This document shows, one piece after another, positions 19,983 to 29,585 of a stretch of 64,000 bases of DNA. Each line of letters opens with the position of its first letter. The first letter of the stretch is position 1. The DNA comes from Chelativorans sp. AA-79. GTDB lineage: Bacteria > Pseudomonadota > Alphaproteobacteria > Rhizobiales > Rhizobiaceae. Location: assembly GCF_029457495.1 (NCBI RefSeq), contig NZ_CP120361.1, positions 4,232,001 to 4,296,000 of the forward strand, written 5' to 3'. The notes under the pieces were generated by a model. It was not told the origin of the DNA. It was given only the letters and a program-made list of their open reading frames with translations, and did not search any database. Both the position numbers and the translations under genes were made by a program.

Positions 19983-20000
19983 CGCACCGACGCCAGCGCC

Positions 20001-20029
20001 TGGAGGCGGTCGCCAAAAGACCGCCTCCA
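20001..20029 (+). promoter_or_regulatory. Perfect 11-bp hairpin between DUF2958 and the next gene
   Basis: TGGAGGCGGTC and GACCGCCTCCA pair with a 7-base loop. No T-run follows, so it is either a transcript-stabilising or leader hairpin, or a weak terminator. It lies 30 bp upstream of the next ATG. Confidence 0.5.
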
Positions 20030-20058
20030 CCGACATCTCCTGAACAAGGAATCCTGTC

Positions 20059-20400
20059 ATGATGAACCGTGTGCAGTTGCGCGCGATGCTGGCGCGCATG
20101 GAATCGTGCCTTGCCGAAACCCGCCTCAATCTCAACCAGGCCGAGCGCGTTCTGGCCAATAGGGCCGAGGCCGAGACGATCAGGCGACGGCCGAAGGCCA
20201 GACACTATCATCGCCGGATGAGCCGATGGACAGGCGCCGACGAGGCGGAATACCGCCGTATTCTCGATGACCTGCTGGAGATATCCGGCCCGGACCTCGA
20301 CCGCTTACGGCGCAAGATTGACCGGCAGGACGCCGCCATCGAGGCGCTGCGCCGCAAATACGGCGTCAAGATGGAGCGGCCACCGTTCCTGGACTGGTGA
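20059..20400 (+). CDS. Hypothetical charged helical island protein
   Basis: This 113-residue protein is rich in Arg, Glu and Leu, with two predicted long helices (around 4-40 and 58-100, the second with DLDRLRRKIDRQDAAIEAL in coiled-coil spacing). It has no membrane segment. An AAGGAAT ribosome site precedes the ATG. No family was recognised. Its position between ardC-DUF2958 and the ParB-like gene suggests an accessory role in establishment of the incoming element. Confidence 0.65.
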   Translation: MMNRVQLRAMLARMESCLAETRLNLNQAERVLANRAEAETIRRRPKARHYHRRMSRWTGADEAEYRRILDDLLEISGPDLDRLRRKIDRQDAAIEALRRKYGVKMERPPFLDW

Positions 20401-20473
20401 CGGGAATGCTGACCTGCCGGCGCTGTTACTTGTGGCCGACGGACAGAGAGCGAGAGGAGTGACCGGGTCGATC

Positions 20474-20529
20474 GACGGGTTGGGAGGCTGAGAGAGAGGC
20501 TCTCGGCCGCCCGTCGCGGAGTAACCGAC
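20474..20529 (+). promoter_or_regulatory. Structured leader of the ParB-like gene
   Basis: GACGGG (20474-20479) pairs with CCCGTC (20510-20515). Inside it GGCTGAGAG (20486-20494) pairs with CTCTCGGCC (20500-20508), with one G-U pair. CGTCGCGGAG with the ribosome site follows, 9 bases from the ATG. It matches the ardC leader in layout and in the CGTCGCGGAG block. Confidence 0.5.
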
Positions 20530-22677
20530 ATGGCAAAAGCTGCCAAGAAGATCGTCTTCTCGCGCTCGCGAGACATCCCCTTCAACAAGCTCGTGCTGAG
20601 CGATTCCAACGTCCGCCGTGTCAGGCCCGACACCAATGTCGAGGAACTGGCCGACGACATCGCCCGTCGCCAGGACCTTGTGCAGGGACTCAACGTCCGC
20701 CCGGTCCTCGATGACGACGGCAACGAGACCGGCATGTTCGAAGTGCCGGCGGGCGGGCGGCGCTACCGCGCCATCGAGCGCCTCGTGAAGGCCAGACGCT
20801 TTCCGAAGGACGGCCTTGTGCCCTGCATCGTGCGCGACCCGTCGACCAAGGTCCTCGCCGAGGACGATTCTCTTGCCGAGAACGTCCATCGTGTCGCGCT
20901 GCATCCGCTCGACCAGTTCCGGGCCTTCAAGGACATGCGTGACAAGGGCATGGGCAATGAGGAGATCGCCGTTGCCTTTTTCACCACCGCCCAGGTGGTG
21001 CAGCAGCGCCTGCGGCTGGCGGCTGTTTCGCCCGCATTGCTCGACGTCTACGCCGAGGATGGTATGACGCTGGAGATGCTGATGGCCTTCACCGTCAATC
21101 CTGACCATGCCCGCCAGGAGCAGGTCTGGGAGGCGGTCCAGCATTCGTGGAACCGCCAGCCCTGGCATATCCGCCAGTTGCTGACGGAAACCACGGTTCC
21201 CGCTTCCGACAAGCGGGCGCTCTTTGTCGGTGTCGATGCCTATGTCGCGGCTGGCGGCACCGTGCTGCGCGATCTGTTCGAGGCCGACAATGGCGGCTGG
21301 CTTGAGGACGTGCCGCTTCTCGACAAGCTCGTTTCCGAGAAACTCAAGACGGCGGCCGACGAGGTCGCCAATGAAGGCTGGAAGTGGGTCACGGTCGATC
21401 TCGACCTACCTTATGGCTACGACCATGACCTGCGGGCACTGACTGGCACCTTCGTCGATCTCACCAACGAGGAACGGGCCGAGCGCGAGGCGCTGCGCGA
21501 GGAGCACGAACGGATTGAGGCCGAATATGCCGAAGCCGACGAGTTGCCCGATGAGGTCGATCGGCGTCTCGGCGAGATCGAGGCCGCGCTCGAGGCGTTC
21601 GAGCAGCGGCCGATCGTCTACGATCCGGCCGAAATCGCCCGCGCCGGTGTCTTCGTCAGTGTCGATCGTGATGGCGATCTGATGATCGATCGCGGCTATG
21701 TTCGTCCCGAGGACGAGATCCCCGCCACGGTCGAGAATGGTGATACCGAGGCGGTCGGCCATGGGGATGCCGAGGGCGAGAACGGTGTCGCCGATCCGTC
21801 CGAACAGCGGGCTGTCATCACCATCGGCGGCCAGTCGGCCGAGCTGGAAGAGGATGACGAGGCCGACATCGTCAAGCCGCTGCCGGAGCGGCTGGTGGCC
21901 GAACTGACCGCCCACCGCACGCTCGCCCTGCGCGATGCGCTGGGCGCCAACCCCCATGTCGCGGTCACCGCGCTCCTGCACAAGCTGGTGCGCGACACGT
22001 TCGGGCGCTCCACCACCGGCTCGGCAATGGAGGTGTCCGTCCGCGAGGTCTATTTCCGCGAACAGAGCAAAGACCTCGCCGACAGCCCCTATGCGAAGTC
22101 CGTCGACCAGCGGCATGAAGACTGGAAAGCGGAGCTGCCGGCCGAGGAAGACGCGCTGTGGGACTGGATCGCGATACTCGACGATGCCAGCCGCCTGGCG
22201 CTGCTCGCCCATTGCATCAGCTTCGGTGTCAATGCGCTCTACGAGCGGCCGAACCCGTTCAGCGCCACCGGCATCTCCCAGCACGGTCTCCACCGCCGCA
22301 TGGCGGAAGCAGATCGTCTTGCCCACGCCACCGGGCTCGACATGGTAGAAGCTGGTTTCCGCCCCACGGTTGAAAATTATCTTGGCCGCGTGACCAAGCC
22401 CCGCATCCTCGAAGCCGTGCGAGAAGCGCTCGGCGACGACAAGGCGCAGCTCATCGATCATTTGAAGAAAGCGGATATGGCCAGGGAAGCCGAACGGCTC
22501 CTCGCCGACACCGGCTGGCTCCCCGAGCCGCTGCGCTTTGCCGCTCTCGATGGCGATCCGGCCGTGGAGACATCGGCGGACGGTGAGGACACAGCGCTGC
22601 CGGCGTACCTGGCCGGTGACGACGAGCTGGCCGATACTCCCGCGGCTGAGGCGTCCCACATGATCGCCGCCGAATAG
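20530..22677 (+). CDS. Large ParB/Spo0J-type nuclease-like protein of the island
   Basis: This 715-residue protein has an N-terminal ParB domain (around 15-125: FNKLVLSDSNVRRV, EVPAGGRRYRAIERL, then LAEDDSLAENVHRVALHPLDQFRAF). A KorB/helix-turn-helix-like region follows (around 135-200), and then a long extension with an acidic stretch near 400-450. That is about twice the length of chromosomal ParB. Such long ParB proteins occur on plasmids and ICEs without an adjacent ParA. Partition, ParB-type nuclease or transcription control are possible roles; no ParA is seen in the window. Confidence 0.85.
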   Translation: MAKAAKKIVFSRSRDIPFNKLVLSDSNVRRVRPDTNVEELADDIARRQDLVQGLNVRPVLDDDGNETGMFEVPAGGRRYRAIERLVKARRFPKDGLVPCIVRDPSTKVLAEDDSLAENVHRVALHPLDQFRAFKDMRDKGMGNEEIAVAFFTTAQVVQQRLRLAAVSPALLDVYAEDGMTLEMLMAFTVNPDHARQEQVWEAVQHSWNRQPWHIRQLLTETTVPASDKRALFVGVDAYVAAGGTVLRDLFEADNGGWLEDVPLLDKLVSEKLKTAADEVANEGWKWVTVDLDLPYGYDHDLRALTGTFVDLTNEERAEREALREEHERIEAEYAEADELPDEVDRRLGEIEAALEAFEQRPIVYDPAEIARAGVFVSVDRDGDLMIDRGYVRPEDEIPATVENGDTEAVGHGDAEGENGVADPSEQRAVITIGGQSAELEEDDEADIVKPLPERLVAELTAHRTLALRDALGANPHVAVTALLHKLVRDTFGRSTTGSAMEVSVREVYFREQSKDLADSPYAKSVDQRHEDWKAELPAEEDALWDWIAILDDASRLALLAHCISFGVNALYERPNPFSATGISQHGLHRRMAEADRLAHATGLDMVEAGFRPTVENYLGRVTKPRILEAVREALGDDKAQLIDHLKKADMAREAERLLADTGWLPEPLRFAALDGDPAVETSADGEDTALPAYLAGDDELADTPAAEASHMIAAE

Positions 22678-22688
22678 CCGGCATCATA

Positions 22689-22710
22689 CGGGGCGACTCC
22701 GGTCGCCCCG
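22689..22710 (+). terminator. Hairpin after the ParB-like gene
   Basis: CGGGGCGAC and GTCGCCCCG form a perfect 9-bp stem with a TCCG loop, 12 bases after the stop codon. It is followed by a C/T-rich stretch rather than a clean T-run, so termination is likely but incomplete. Confidence 0.5.
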
Positions 22711-22780
22711 CTTCCTTCCACCTTGCCACCCCAAGGCCCCGGCAAGCCGCCGGGCCGCTTTCGTCTAGAGAGACAGATTG

Positions 22781-23257
22781 ATGTCCGCACACAACGTCTA
22801 CGCGAACGCCCCGCTCGGTGCGCTCATCCGCTACTTTGACGGTCAGCCCAAACCGCCGGCGCGGTTCACGAAGAAACTTGCCGCCTGGGAACGCCGCAAC
22901 GGCGTCGGCAGGCTCGTGAGGAAGGAGCCTCCCCGTGAACGGGCGACCTATTCCTCGCCGGCCTGCATCACCCTGCATGAGGGCAATTTCTCTTCCAGCG
23001 GCGTGGTTCTCGTCACCGTCATGCGCACGCATTCGCTCGACTCGGATCTTTCTTTCGAGATCGTCGATCGGCCAAAGGTCGGCATGGTGCGTGTGCTGCA
23101 GCCGGTCGGCGACAATGTGGAGCTGCTGCATCTCGCGGAGAACCGCGAGGCGGCCGAGCTCTGGCTGGCAAAAGCGGGATACCGCTCTGCGCGCCTTGAG
23201 GAAGTGACCGCCGACGAGGTCAGTGCCGATGTCGTCGAAGGGCGGGCAGCCGCCTGA
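22781..23257 (+). CDS. Hypothetical island protein
   Basis: This 158-residue soluble protein begins MSAHNVYANAPLGALIRYFDG and has a basic N-terminal third and an acidic C-terminus. Homologues are expected in related ICEs because the whole block from ArdC to DUF2493 tends to travel together, but no named domain was recognised. Codon use matches the neighbours. The start follows a GAGAGAC site. Confidence 0.7.
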   Translation: MSAHNVYANAPLGALIRYFDGQPKPPARFTKKLAAWERRNGVGRLVRKEPPRERATYSSPACITLHEGNFSSSGVVLVTVMRTHSLDSDLSFEIVDRPKVGMVRVLQPVGDNVELLHLAENREAAELWLAKAGYRSARLEEVTADEVSADVVEGRAAA

Positions 23258-23284
23258 CACGCACGCATCCCATCCTCCCAATCC

Positions 23285-23320
23285 GGCCCGACCTCCTGAC
23301 AGGACGTCGGGCCATTTTCG
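23285..23320 (+). terminator. Hairpin with T-rich tail between two small genes
   Basis: GGCCCGAC (23285-23292) and GTCGGGCC (23306-23313) form a perfect 8-bp stem followed by ATTTTCGTTT. It separates the genes ending at 23257 and starting at 23336 and may act as terminator or attenuator. Confidence 0.55.
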
Positions 23321-23335
23321 TTTCAGGAGAAGATC

Positions 23336-23605
23336 ATGGCCATCCCCGACCATGCCCGTACCAATTTCAACACGCTGCTCAGAGCCGCCGGTGACGGCAA
23401 CCTTGCACTGGTGGAATGCATGGACGCGGTGACAGGCGAGCCTCGCTATGTTCTGTGCGCCGTTGGCCGCGCCGAGGACGGTGATTGCGTCATGACGCCG
23501 TTCGGCCATCTCGCCGACCAGAACCCCTACGACGCTTACTTGCCGCCAGACCCGAACGATCCCAACGGGTTCATCGAGAACACCGAAGATGGAAGCTCTC
23601 CATGA
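23336..23605 (+). CDS. DUF6117 family protein
   Basis: This 89-residue protein fits DUF6117: MAIPDHARTNFNTLLRAA, ALVECMDAVTGEPRYVLCAV, then MTPFGHLADQNPYDAYLPP. The family has no known activity and is found on mobile elements of proteobacteria, typically just before the strawberry-notch gene. A CAGGAGAAG ribosome site lies 6-7 bases before the ATG. Confidence 0.8.
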   Translation: MAIPDHARTNFNTLLRAAGDGNLALVECMDAVTGEPRYVLCAVGRAEDGDCVMTPFGHLADQNPYDAYLPPDPNDPNGFIENTEDGSSP

Positions 23606-23661
23606 CGACGGTCCACAAAATCTTCGCCGAGGCATCTGAGATATTCCAGGCCATCGACTGA
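23602..23661 (+). CDS. Possible 19-residue peptide coupled to DUF6117
   Basis: An ATG overlapping the DUF6117 stop as ATGA opens a short frame MTTVHKIFAEASEIFQAID ending at 23661, just before a hairpin. It could be a real micropeptide, the start of a decayed gene or chance. The only evidence is the coupling and an amphipathic composition. Confidence 0.2.
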   Translation: MTTVHKIFAEASEIFQAID

Positions 23662-23666
23662 ACGAC

Positions 23667-23699
23667 ACAAGCGCTCGCCTGGCGGCCGGGCGCTTGTTT
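23667..23699 (+). terminator. Hairpin terminator-like structure before the strawberry-notch gene
   Basis: ACAAGCGC (23667-23674) pairs with GCGCTTGT (23690-23697), with a further GCC/GGC pairing inside and TTC following. Confidence 0.5.
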
Positions 23700-23819
23700 C
23701 ATGCCTGCTGTCGCTGCGTTTTCAGAGCCAGAGGAAGGCCGGGACGGGTTTGAGCCTGTGCGGTCGAGAGAGAGCGCTGCGCGGGCTTGATCCCGGTCCC
23801 GCTCTCCCGAGGTTCCTCC

Positions 23820-26800
23820 ATGAACATGACGTCCGCAACCGTGGCTGCCGATGCGGCTGCACCGATCCCGCTCGGCTCCGACGCCGATACCGCCGCCGCT
23901 ATCCTCGCGGCTGCTCAGACCCTTCTCCCCCATCTCGAACGCGGCCAGCGCATCGACGCTTCGACGCTGCGACAAGCGATGGAGACAGCATTCGGCGGTT
24001 CCGATGCCGCCGGCGCCTGGACCTGGAAGACCGCCTATGAAGCCTGCGAGGCGGCGACCGTGCTGTTCCTGCGCAAGTTCGGCAGGACGCTATTGCGCAA
24101 GGCCGGCTCGCCTACTGCCGCGCTTCCCATGCTGGCGAAGTTCGCGGCGCTTATGCCGTCCCACACGCGCCGCTCCGAGGAAGCACAGTCCTTCCAGCAG
24201 TTCTCCACCCCGATCCCGCTCGGCCTGGTCGCCGCGACGGCTGCCGCCATCACGCCGGCCGACCGCGTTCTGGAGCCTTCGGCCGGCACCGGCCTGCTTG
24301 CTATCCTCGCCGAGATCGCCGGCGGCACGCTCGTCCTCAACGAACTGGCCGAGATCCGCGCCAATCTTCTCACCTCGCTGTTTCCGGCGCTCTCCGTCAC
24401 CCGCCTCGATGCCGCCCAGATCGACGATCACCTCGATCCGGTGGTGATGCCCAGCGTCGTGCTGATGAACCCGCCGTTCTCGGCTATGGCGAATGTCGAG
24501 ACGCGCATGGCCGATGCCGCGTTCCGGCATGTCGTCTCGGCGCTGGCGCGCCTTGCTCCTGGAGGCCGTCTCGTCACCATAACCGGCGCGAACTTCGCCC
24601 CCGACGCACCGGCCTGGTCTTCGGCCTACGCCCGGCTGCAGGAACGCGGCCGTGTCGTGTTCTCGGCAGCGATCGATGGCTCCGTCTATGCGAAGCATGG
24701 CACGACGTTTGCGACGCGGCTGACCGTCATCGACAAGCAGCCGGCCCACGATCCGAGTGTCTTTCCCGTCTCCCCCGGCGTGGCGCCCGACGCAGCGACG
24801 CTGATGAGCTGGGTGGCCGAGCATGTGCCGGCCCGCCTGCCGGTCGATCCTGCCATTGCGGTTCCGGTCGCAGCGACCCCCGCACCCCGCACCGTGCGCG
24901 GCTACATCGCTCGTGCCGCCAAAGCCACGCCCAGGAAGTCTCTGGCCGAGCCGGAGGCCGTCGATCTCGCCTACGAGATCATCGAGCGCCAGGAGGCCGA
25001 CGCCGGCCGCATCACGGACGCCATCTATGAAGAACACCGGCTCCAGTCGATCCGCATTCCCGATGCGCAGCCCCATCCGACCAAGCTGGTGCAGTCGGCC
25101 GCGATGGCTTCGGTCGTGCCGCCGAAGCCGAGCTATCGGCCGCGCCTGCCGGCCAATGTCGTCTCGGACGGCCTGCTGTCCGACGCCCAGCTCGAAACCC
25201 TGATCTATGCCGGCGAGGCCCATTCCGATCATCTTGCCGGATCGTGGACGGTCGATGCCACCTTCGATGTCGTGAAGGCGGCTCCCGACGATACAAAGGA
25301 TGCCGTGCGTTTCCGGCGCGGCTTCATGATCGGCGACGGCACCGGTGTCGGCAAGGGCCGTGAATCCGCGAGCATCATCCTGGACAACTGGGTGCGCGGA
25401 CGCCGCAAGGCGCTATGGATCTCCAAATCGGACAAGCTGCTCGAGGATGCGCAGCGGGACTGGTCGGCGCTTGGCATGGAACGCCTGCTGATCACGCCGC
25501 AGTCGCGTTTCCCGCAGGGCAAGCCGATCACGCTGTCCGAGGGCATCCTGTTCACCACCTACGCCACACTCAGGACCGATGAACGCGGCGGGAAGGCGTC
25601 CCGTTTGAAGCAGATCGTCGACTGGCTTGCACAAGAGGCGGGGAGCGGCGAAGCCGCGACAGGGAATGCAAATGGCTTCGACGGCGTCATCATTTTCGAT
25701 GAATGCCATGCGTTGCAGAACGCGGTCGGCAGCAAGGGCGAGCGCGGAGATACGGCCCCTTCGCAACAGGGCCGCGCCGGCTTGCGGCTTCAGCACGCTT
25801 TGCCGAATGCACGCGTCGTCTATGTCTCGGCAACCGGCGCGACAACCGTCCACAATCTCGCTTATGCCCAGCGCCTTGGCCTCTGGGGCGGCGAGGATTT
25901 TCCATTCTCGACGCGCCCCGAGTTCATCGAAGCGATCGAGGCCGGCGGCGTCGCGGCGATGGAGGTGCTGGCCCGCGACCTGCGCGCGCTCGGCCTCTAC
26001 ACCGCCCGCTCGCTCTCCTTCGAGGGAGTGGAATACGAGCTGGTCGAGCACGAACTGACGCCCGAGCAGACCCGCATCTACGACGCCTATGCCGGCGCCT
26101 TCGCCATCATCCATAACAATCTCGACGCCGCCATGGAGGCGACCAACATCACTGGTGCGACCAGTGCGACTGGCTCCTCCGGCACGCTGAACCGACAGGC
26201 GAAGTCCGCCGCACGCTCGGCCTTCGAGAGCACCAAGCAGCGCTTCTTCGGCCATCTGCTAACCTCGATGAAGACGCCGACCCTGCTGCGCTCGATCACC
26301 CGCGATCTGGAGGCGGGCCATGCCGCCGTCGTGCAGATCGTCTCGACCGGCGAAGCGCTCACCGAGCGTCGCCTTGCCGAGATCCCCACCGAGGAATGGA
26401 ACGATCTGAGGATCGACCTCTCTCCCCGCGAGTACGTCCTCACATATTTGCAGCATTCCTTCCCGGTGCAGCTCTACGAACCGTTCACCGACTCTGAGGG
26501 CAATCTGTCGTCGCGGCCGGTCACACGCGATGGTCAGCCGGTCGAAAGCCGCGAGGCCGTCGCCCGCCGCGATGCGCTGATCGAGAAGCTCGCCAGCCTG
26601 CCGCCGGTCCCCGGCGCGCTCGACCAGATCGTCCAGCATTTTGGGACAGACATGGTGGCGGAGGTCACGGGCCGCTCACGCCGCATCGTGCGCAGGACCA
26701 GCCCCGGCGGCATCGACCGCCTTGTCGTCGAAAACCGCGCCGGCTCGGCCAATCTCGCCGAGACCGCCGCTTTCATGGACGACCAGAAGCGTGTTCTGGT

Positions 26801-28226
26801 CTTCTCAGACGCCGGCGGCACCGGCCGCAGCTACCATGCCGAACTTTCGGCGCGGAACACGCGGCTGCGCGTTCACTACCTGCTCGAGCCCGGCTGGAAG
26901 GCTGATGCCGCCATTCAGGGGCTCGGCCGCACGCACCGCACCAATCAGGCGCAGCCGCCTCTCTTCCGGCCGATCGCCACCAATGTGAAGGCCGAGAAGC
27001 GGTTCCTCTCGACCATCGCCCGCCGCCTGGACACGCTGGGCGCGATCACGCGCGGCCAGCGCCAGACCGGCGGCCAGGGCCTGTTCCGACCGGAAGACAA
27101 TCTGGAATCGCACTATGCCCGCGACGCGCTGCGTCAGCTCTACATGCTCATCGTGCGCGGCAAGGTCGAGGGCTGCTCGCTCGACCGCTTCGAGGCCGCA
27201 ACCGGCCTCAAGCTGGTGGATTCGAACGGCATAAAGGACGAGCTACCCCCGATCACCACCTTCCTCAACCGGCTGCTGGCGCTCACCATCGAGCTTCAGG
27301 GCATCATCTTCACCGCCTTCGAGCAATTGCTCAATGCACGGATCGAGGGCGCGATTGCTTCTGGCACCTATGACATGGGCCTGGAGACGCTGCGCGCCGA
27401 GAGTTTTGCCGTCAGCGACCGGCAGGTGATCTACACCCATCCCGGCACCGGTGCGGAAACCCGGTTGCTCACCATCACCCAGCGTCGGCACAACCGCCCC
27501 GTCACGCTGGACGACGCGCTCGGTCACCTCGCCGACGGCCGGGCGAAGCTGCTCGTCAATGAGCGTTCGGGCCGCGCGGCGGTGCAGGTCCGCGCGCCGT
27601 CCGTGATGACCGATGACGGCGATGTCCAGTATCGCGTTCGCCTGATCCGGCCGATGGAGACCCACACCATCCCTGTCGAGACGATAGCCGGAAGCCATTG
27701 GCTCGAGGCCGATGCTGATACCTTCTCCACCGTCTGGAACACAGAGCTCGCGCAGGTGCCGGAGTTCTCCGATTCCACGCTGCACATGGTCTCCGGGCTG
27801 TTGCTGCCGATCTGGAAGCGCCTGCCGCGCGAGTCGACGCGCGTCTACCGCCTTCAGGCCGATGACGGTGAGCGCATCATCGGCCGGCGTGTCTCGCCCG
27901 CCTGGGTGGCCGAAGCCACTGCGACCGGCACGAGTTCGCTGACGCCGGACGACGCCTTTGCAGCGCTGATGGAAGGCTGCACCATCCTCGACCTCACCGA
28001 GGGCCTCCAGCTTCGGCGCAGCCGCGTCATGGGCGCCAACCGCATCGAATTGTCGGGCTTCACCGACACGATGCGCGAGCGTCTGACGGCCTATGGCCTC
28101 TTCCATGAGATCATCTCATGGAAGCTCCGCATGTTCGTGCCCACGGACGCGAAGGGGCCGGAGGTTCTCGCGAAAATCCTCGACCGCTGGCCGGTCCAGC
28201 GCATCGGCGAGCACGAGGCTGCATAA
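23820..28226 (+). CDS. Strawberry-notch/DarB-like methyltransferase-helicase fusion
   Basis: This is a very large protein of 1468 residues. The N-terminal third carries an adenine methyltransferase-like fold: VLEPSAGTG near residue 150 and the catalytic-type NPPF near 217. The middle is an SF2/strawberry-notch helicase: GDGTGVGKG near 505, DECHAL near 627, YVSATGATT, and a C-terminal motif GLGRTHRTNQAQ. This combination is known from phage P1 DarB, an antirestriction protein, and from many ICE proteins. The likely role is protecting or remodelling incoming DNA. The ATG at 23820 was preferred over a TTG at 23787 because GAGG precedes it. A long hairpin (GAGAGCG/CGCTCTC) lies in its leader. Confidence 0.9.
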   Translation: MNMTSATVAADAAAPIPLGSDADTAAAILAAAQTLLPHLERGQRIDASTLRQAMETAFGGSDAAGAWTWKTAYEACEAATVLFLRKFGRTLLRKAGSPTAALPMLAKFAALMPSHTRRSEEAQSFQQFSTPIPLGLVAATAAAITPADRVLEPSAGTGLLAILAEIAGGTLVLNELAEIRANLLTSLFPALSVTRLDAAQIDDHLDPVVMPSVVLMNPPFSAMANVETRMADAAFRHVVSALARLAPGGRLVTITGANFAPDAPAWSSAYARLQERGRVVFSAAIDGSVYAKHGTTFATRLTVIDKQPAHDPSVFPVSPGVAPDAATLMSWVAEHVPARLPVDPAIAVPVAATPAPRTVRGYIARAAKATPRKSLAEPEAVDLAYEIIERQEADAGRITDAIYEEHRLQSIRIPDAQPHPTKLVQSAAMASVVPPKPSYRPRLPANVVSDGLLSDAQLETLIYAGEAHSDHLAGSWTVDATFDVVKAAPDDTKDAVRFRRGFMIGDGTGVGKGRESASIILDNWVRGRRKALWISKSDKLLEDAQRDWSALGMERLLITPQSRFPQGKPITLSEGILFTTYATLRTDERGGKASRLKQIVDWLAQEAGSGEAATGNANGFDGVIIFDECHALQNAVGSKGERGDTAPSQQGRAGLRLQHALPNARVVYVSATGATTVHNLAYAQRLGLWGGEDFPFSTRPEFIEAIEAGGVAAMEVLARDLRALGLYTARSLSFEGVEYELVEHELTPEQTRIYDAYAGAFAIIHNNLDAAMEATNITGATSATGSSGTLNRQAKSAARSAFESTKQRFFGHLLTSMKTPTLLRSITRDLEAGHAAVVQIVSTGEALTERRLAEIPTEEWNDLRIDLSPREYVLTYLQHSFPVQLYEPFTDSEGNLSSRPVTRDGQPVESREAVARRDALIEKLASLPPVPGALDQIVQHFGTDMVAEVTGRSRRIVRRTSPGGIDRLVVENRAGSANLAETAAFMDDQKRVLVFSDAGGTGRSYHAELSARNTRLRVHYLLEPGWKADAAIQGLGRTHRTNQAQPPLFRPIATNVKAEKRFLSTIARRLDTLGAITRGQRQTGGQGLFRPEDNLESHYARDALRQLYMLIVRGKVEGCSLDRFEAATGLKLVDSNGIKDELPPITTFLNRLLALTIELQGIIFTAFEQLLNARIEGAIASGTYDMGLETLRAESFAVSDRQVIYTHPGTGAETRLLTITQRRHNRPVTLDDALGHLADGRAKLLVNERSGRAAVQVRAPSVMTDDGDVQYRVRLIRPMETHTIPVETIAGSHWLEADADTFSTVWNTELAQVPEFSDSTLHMVSGLLLPIWKRLPRESTRVYRLQADDGERIIGRRVSPAWVAEATATGTSSLTPDDAFAALMEGCTILDLTEGLQLRRSRVMGANRIELSGFTDTMRERLTAYGLFHEIISWKLRMFVPTDAKGPEVLAKILDRWPVQRIGEHEAA

Positions 28227-29272
28227 TGTCTCGCTACGATACCTCCGAACTGGCGATCCGTCTCGGCCACAGGGCCGAGGCGGTGTGCCGCCACTATCTC
28301 TCCAACGGTCGCCGATGCGGCCGCTACTGGTTGGTCGGCGACGTCCGCAACACGAAGGGGCGTTCGATGTTCGTGCGCCTGGTCGGCCCGGAGACCGGAC
28401 GAGGCGCATGTGGGCGCTGGAGCGATGCGGCAACCGGCGAGCATGGCGACCTGCTCGACGTCATCCGCGAAAGCTGCGGTCTCGTCGACTTCAAGGACGT
28501 CGCTGAGGAAGCCCGCAGCTTTCTCAGACTTCCACATCCTGAGCCTGATCGGCGTCGCGAGCCGACACCATCGGGCTCCCCGGAAGCGGCGCGGCGGCTG
28601 CTCGCCATGTCGCAGACGATCCACGGCACGCTGGCAGCACGCTATCTGCGCGGTCGCGGCATCACGAACCTCTCCGGCACGGCGAGCCTGCGCTTCCATC
28701 CGCGCTGCTACTATCGGTCCGACGAGCATTCCCCGACCGAGACCTGGCCGGCAATGGCTGCCGCCGTGACCGACCTCGACGGTCGTGTGACCGGCGCGCA
28801 TCGCACATGGCTCGACCCTTCCGGCTTTTCCGAAACGCGGCTCGGCAAGGCGCCGATCGAGACGCCGAGGCGTGCGATGGGTGACTTGCTCGGACATGGC
28901 GTCCGCTTCGGCATAGCATCCGACGTTCTGGCAGCCGGCGAAGGCATCGAGACGGTGCTGTCGGTTCGCTCGGTGCTGGCCGATATGCCGATGCTGGCTG
29001 CGACGTCCGCCGCCCACCTGGCCGCCATCCTGTTCCCATTGAGCCTGCGCCGGCTCTATGTCCTGCGCGACCGTGATCCGGCTGGCGACGCTGCAAGAAT
29101 CCGGCTGGTCGAGCGGGCGGCAAACGCCGGGATCGAGGCGGTGGTGCTGTCGCCGCAGCTCGAGGACTTCAACGAGGATCTGCGTCTCCACGGCATCGAC
29201 GCCCTTCGAGCGGTGATCGTGCCGCACCTCGTCCCGGAGGACGCCAATCGCTTCATGACGCCGGCGGCATAG
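28226..29272 (+). CDS. Toprim domain protein (primase/DUF7146-like)
   Basis: This 348-residue protein starts at an ATG sharing one base with the preceding stop (TAATG). The N-terminal part (1-110) has conserved GRYWLVGDVRN and GDLLDVIRESCGLVDFKD, as in plasmid-type virulence-associated primases. The C-terminal toprim domain (around 220-330) shows AAGEGIETVLSVR and the DRD pair in LYVLRDRDPAG. It probably binds nucleic acid and may prime or process DNA strands. Together with the helicase-methylase it looks like a replication/entry module of the element. Confidence 0.85.
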   Translation: MSRYDTSELAIRLGHRAEAVCRHYLSNGRRCGRYWLVGDVRNTKGRSMFVRLVGPETGRGACGRWSDAATGEHGDLLDVIRESCGLVDFKDVAEEARSFLRLPHPEPDRRREPTPSGSPEAARRLLAMSQTIHGTLAARYLRGRGITNLSGTASLRFHPRCYYRSDEHSPTETWPAMAAAVTDLDGRVTGAHRTWLDPSGFSETRLGKAPIETPRRAMGDLLGHGVRFGIASDVLAAGEGIETVLSVRSVLADMPMLAATSAAHLAAILFPLSLRRLYVLRDRDPAGDAARIRLVERAANAGIEAVVLSPQLEDFNEDLRLHGIDALRAVIVPHLVPEDANRFMTPAA

Positions 29273-29585
29273 GCAGGACCGGGATCGAGAGGCGGCATTG
29301 CAGCCTTCCTGTTCGTTTCCGCATGGCTCCCATGGATCGTCGCAGAGACCACGACCCGGCCTTCCTGAGAGGGCGATCGAGCCCACAAAGGGTCCGGAAA
29401 GGCAATGGCCGTGCCCTGGATATTTTCCGCCGACCGGCAAGCTGGCCTTTGCATCGCGAAGCAAAATAGCCGTGCCCGGCCATCGAGGCCCTCGCGAGCG
29501 AGGGCTGCCTGTCCGGCCCGACCGTGGGCTTCCGACGCCATGAAGGCCGCGACGGTCGCGGTCAGACGACGAAGGAGCCACGCTG
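29273..29585. other. 313-bp gap with small palindromes, no supported gene
   Basis: No frame has a ribosome site and coherent protein. The stretch holds two compact palindromes, CCCTCGC/GCGAGGG near 29491-29506 and CCGCGA/TCGCGG near 29549, upstream of the DUF2493 gene. It may be a long leader or promoter region. Confidence 0.4.
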
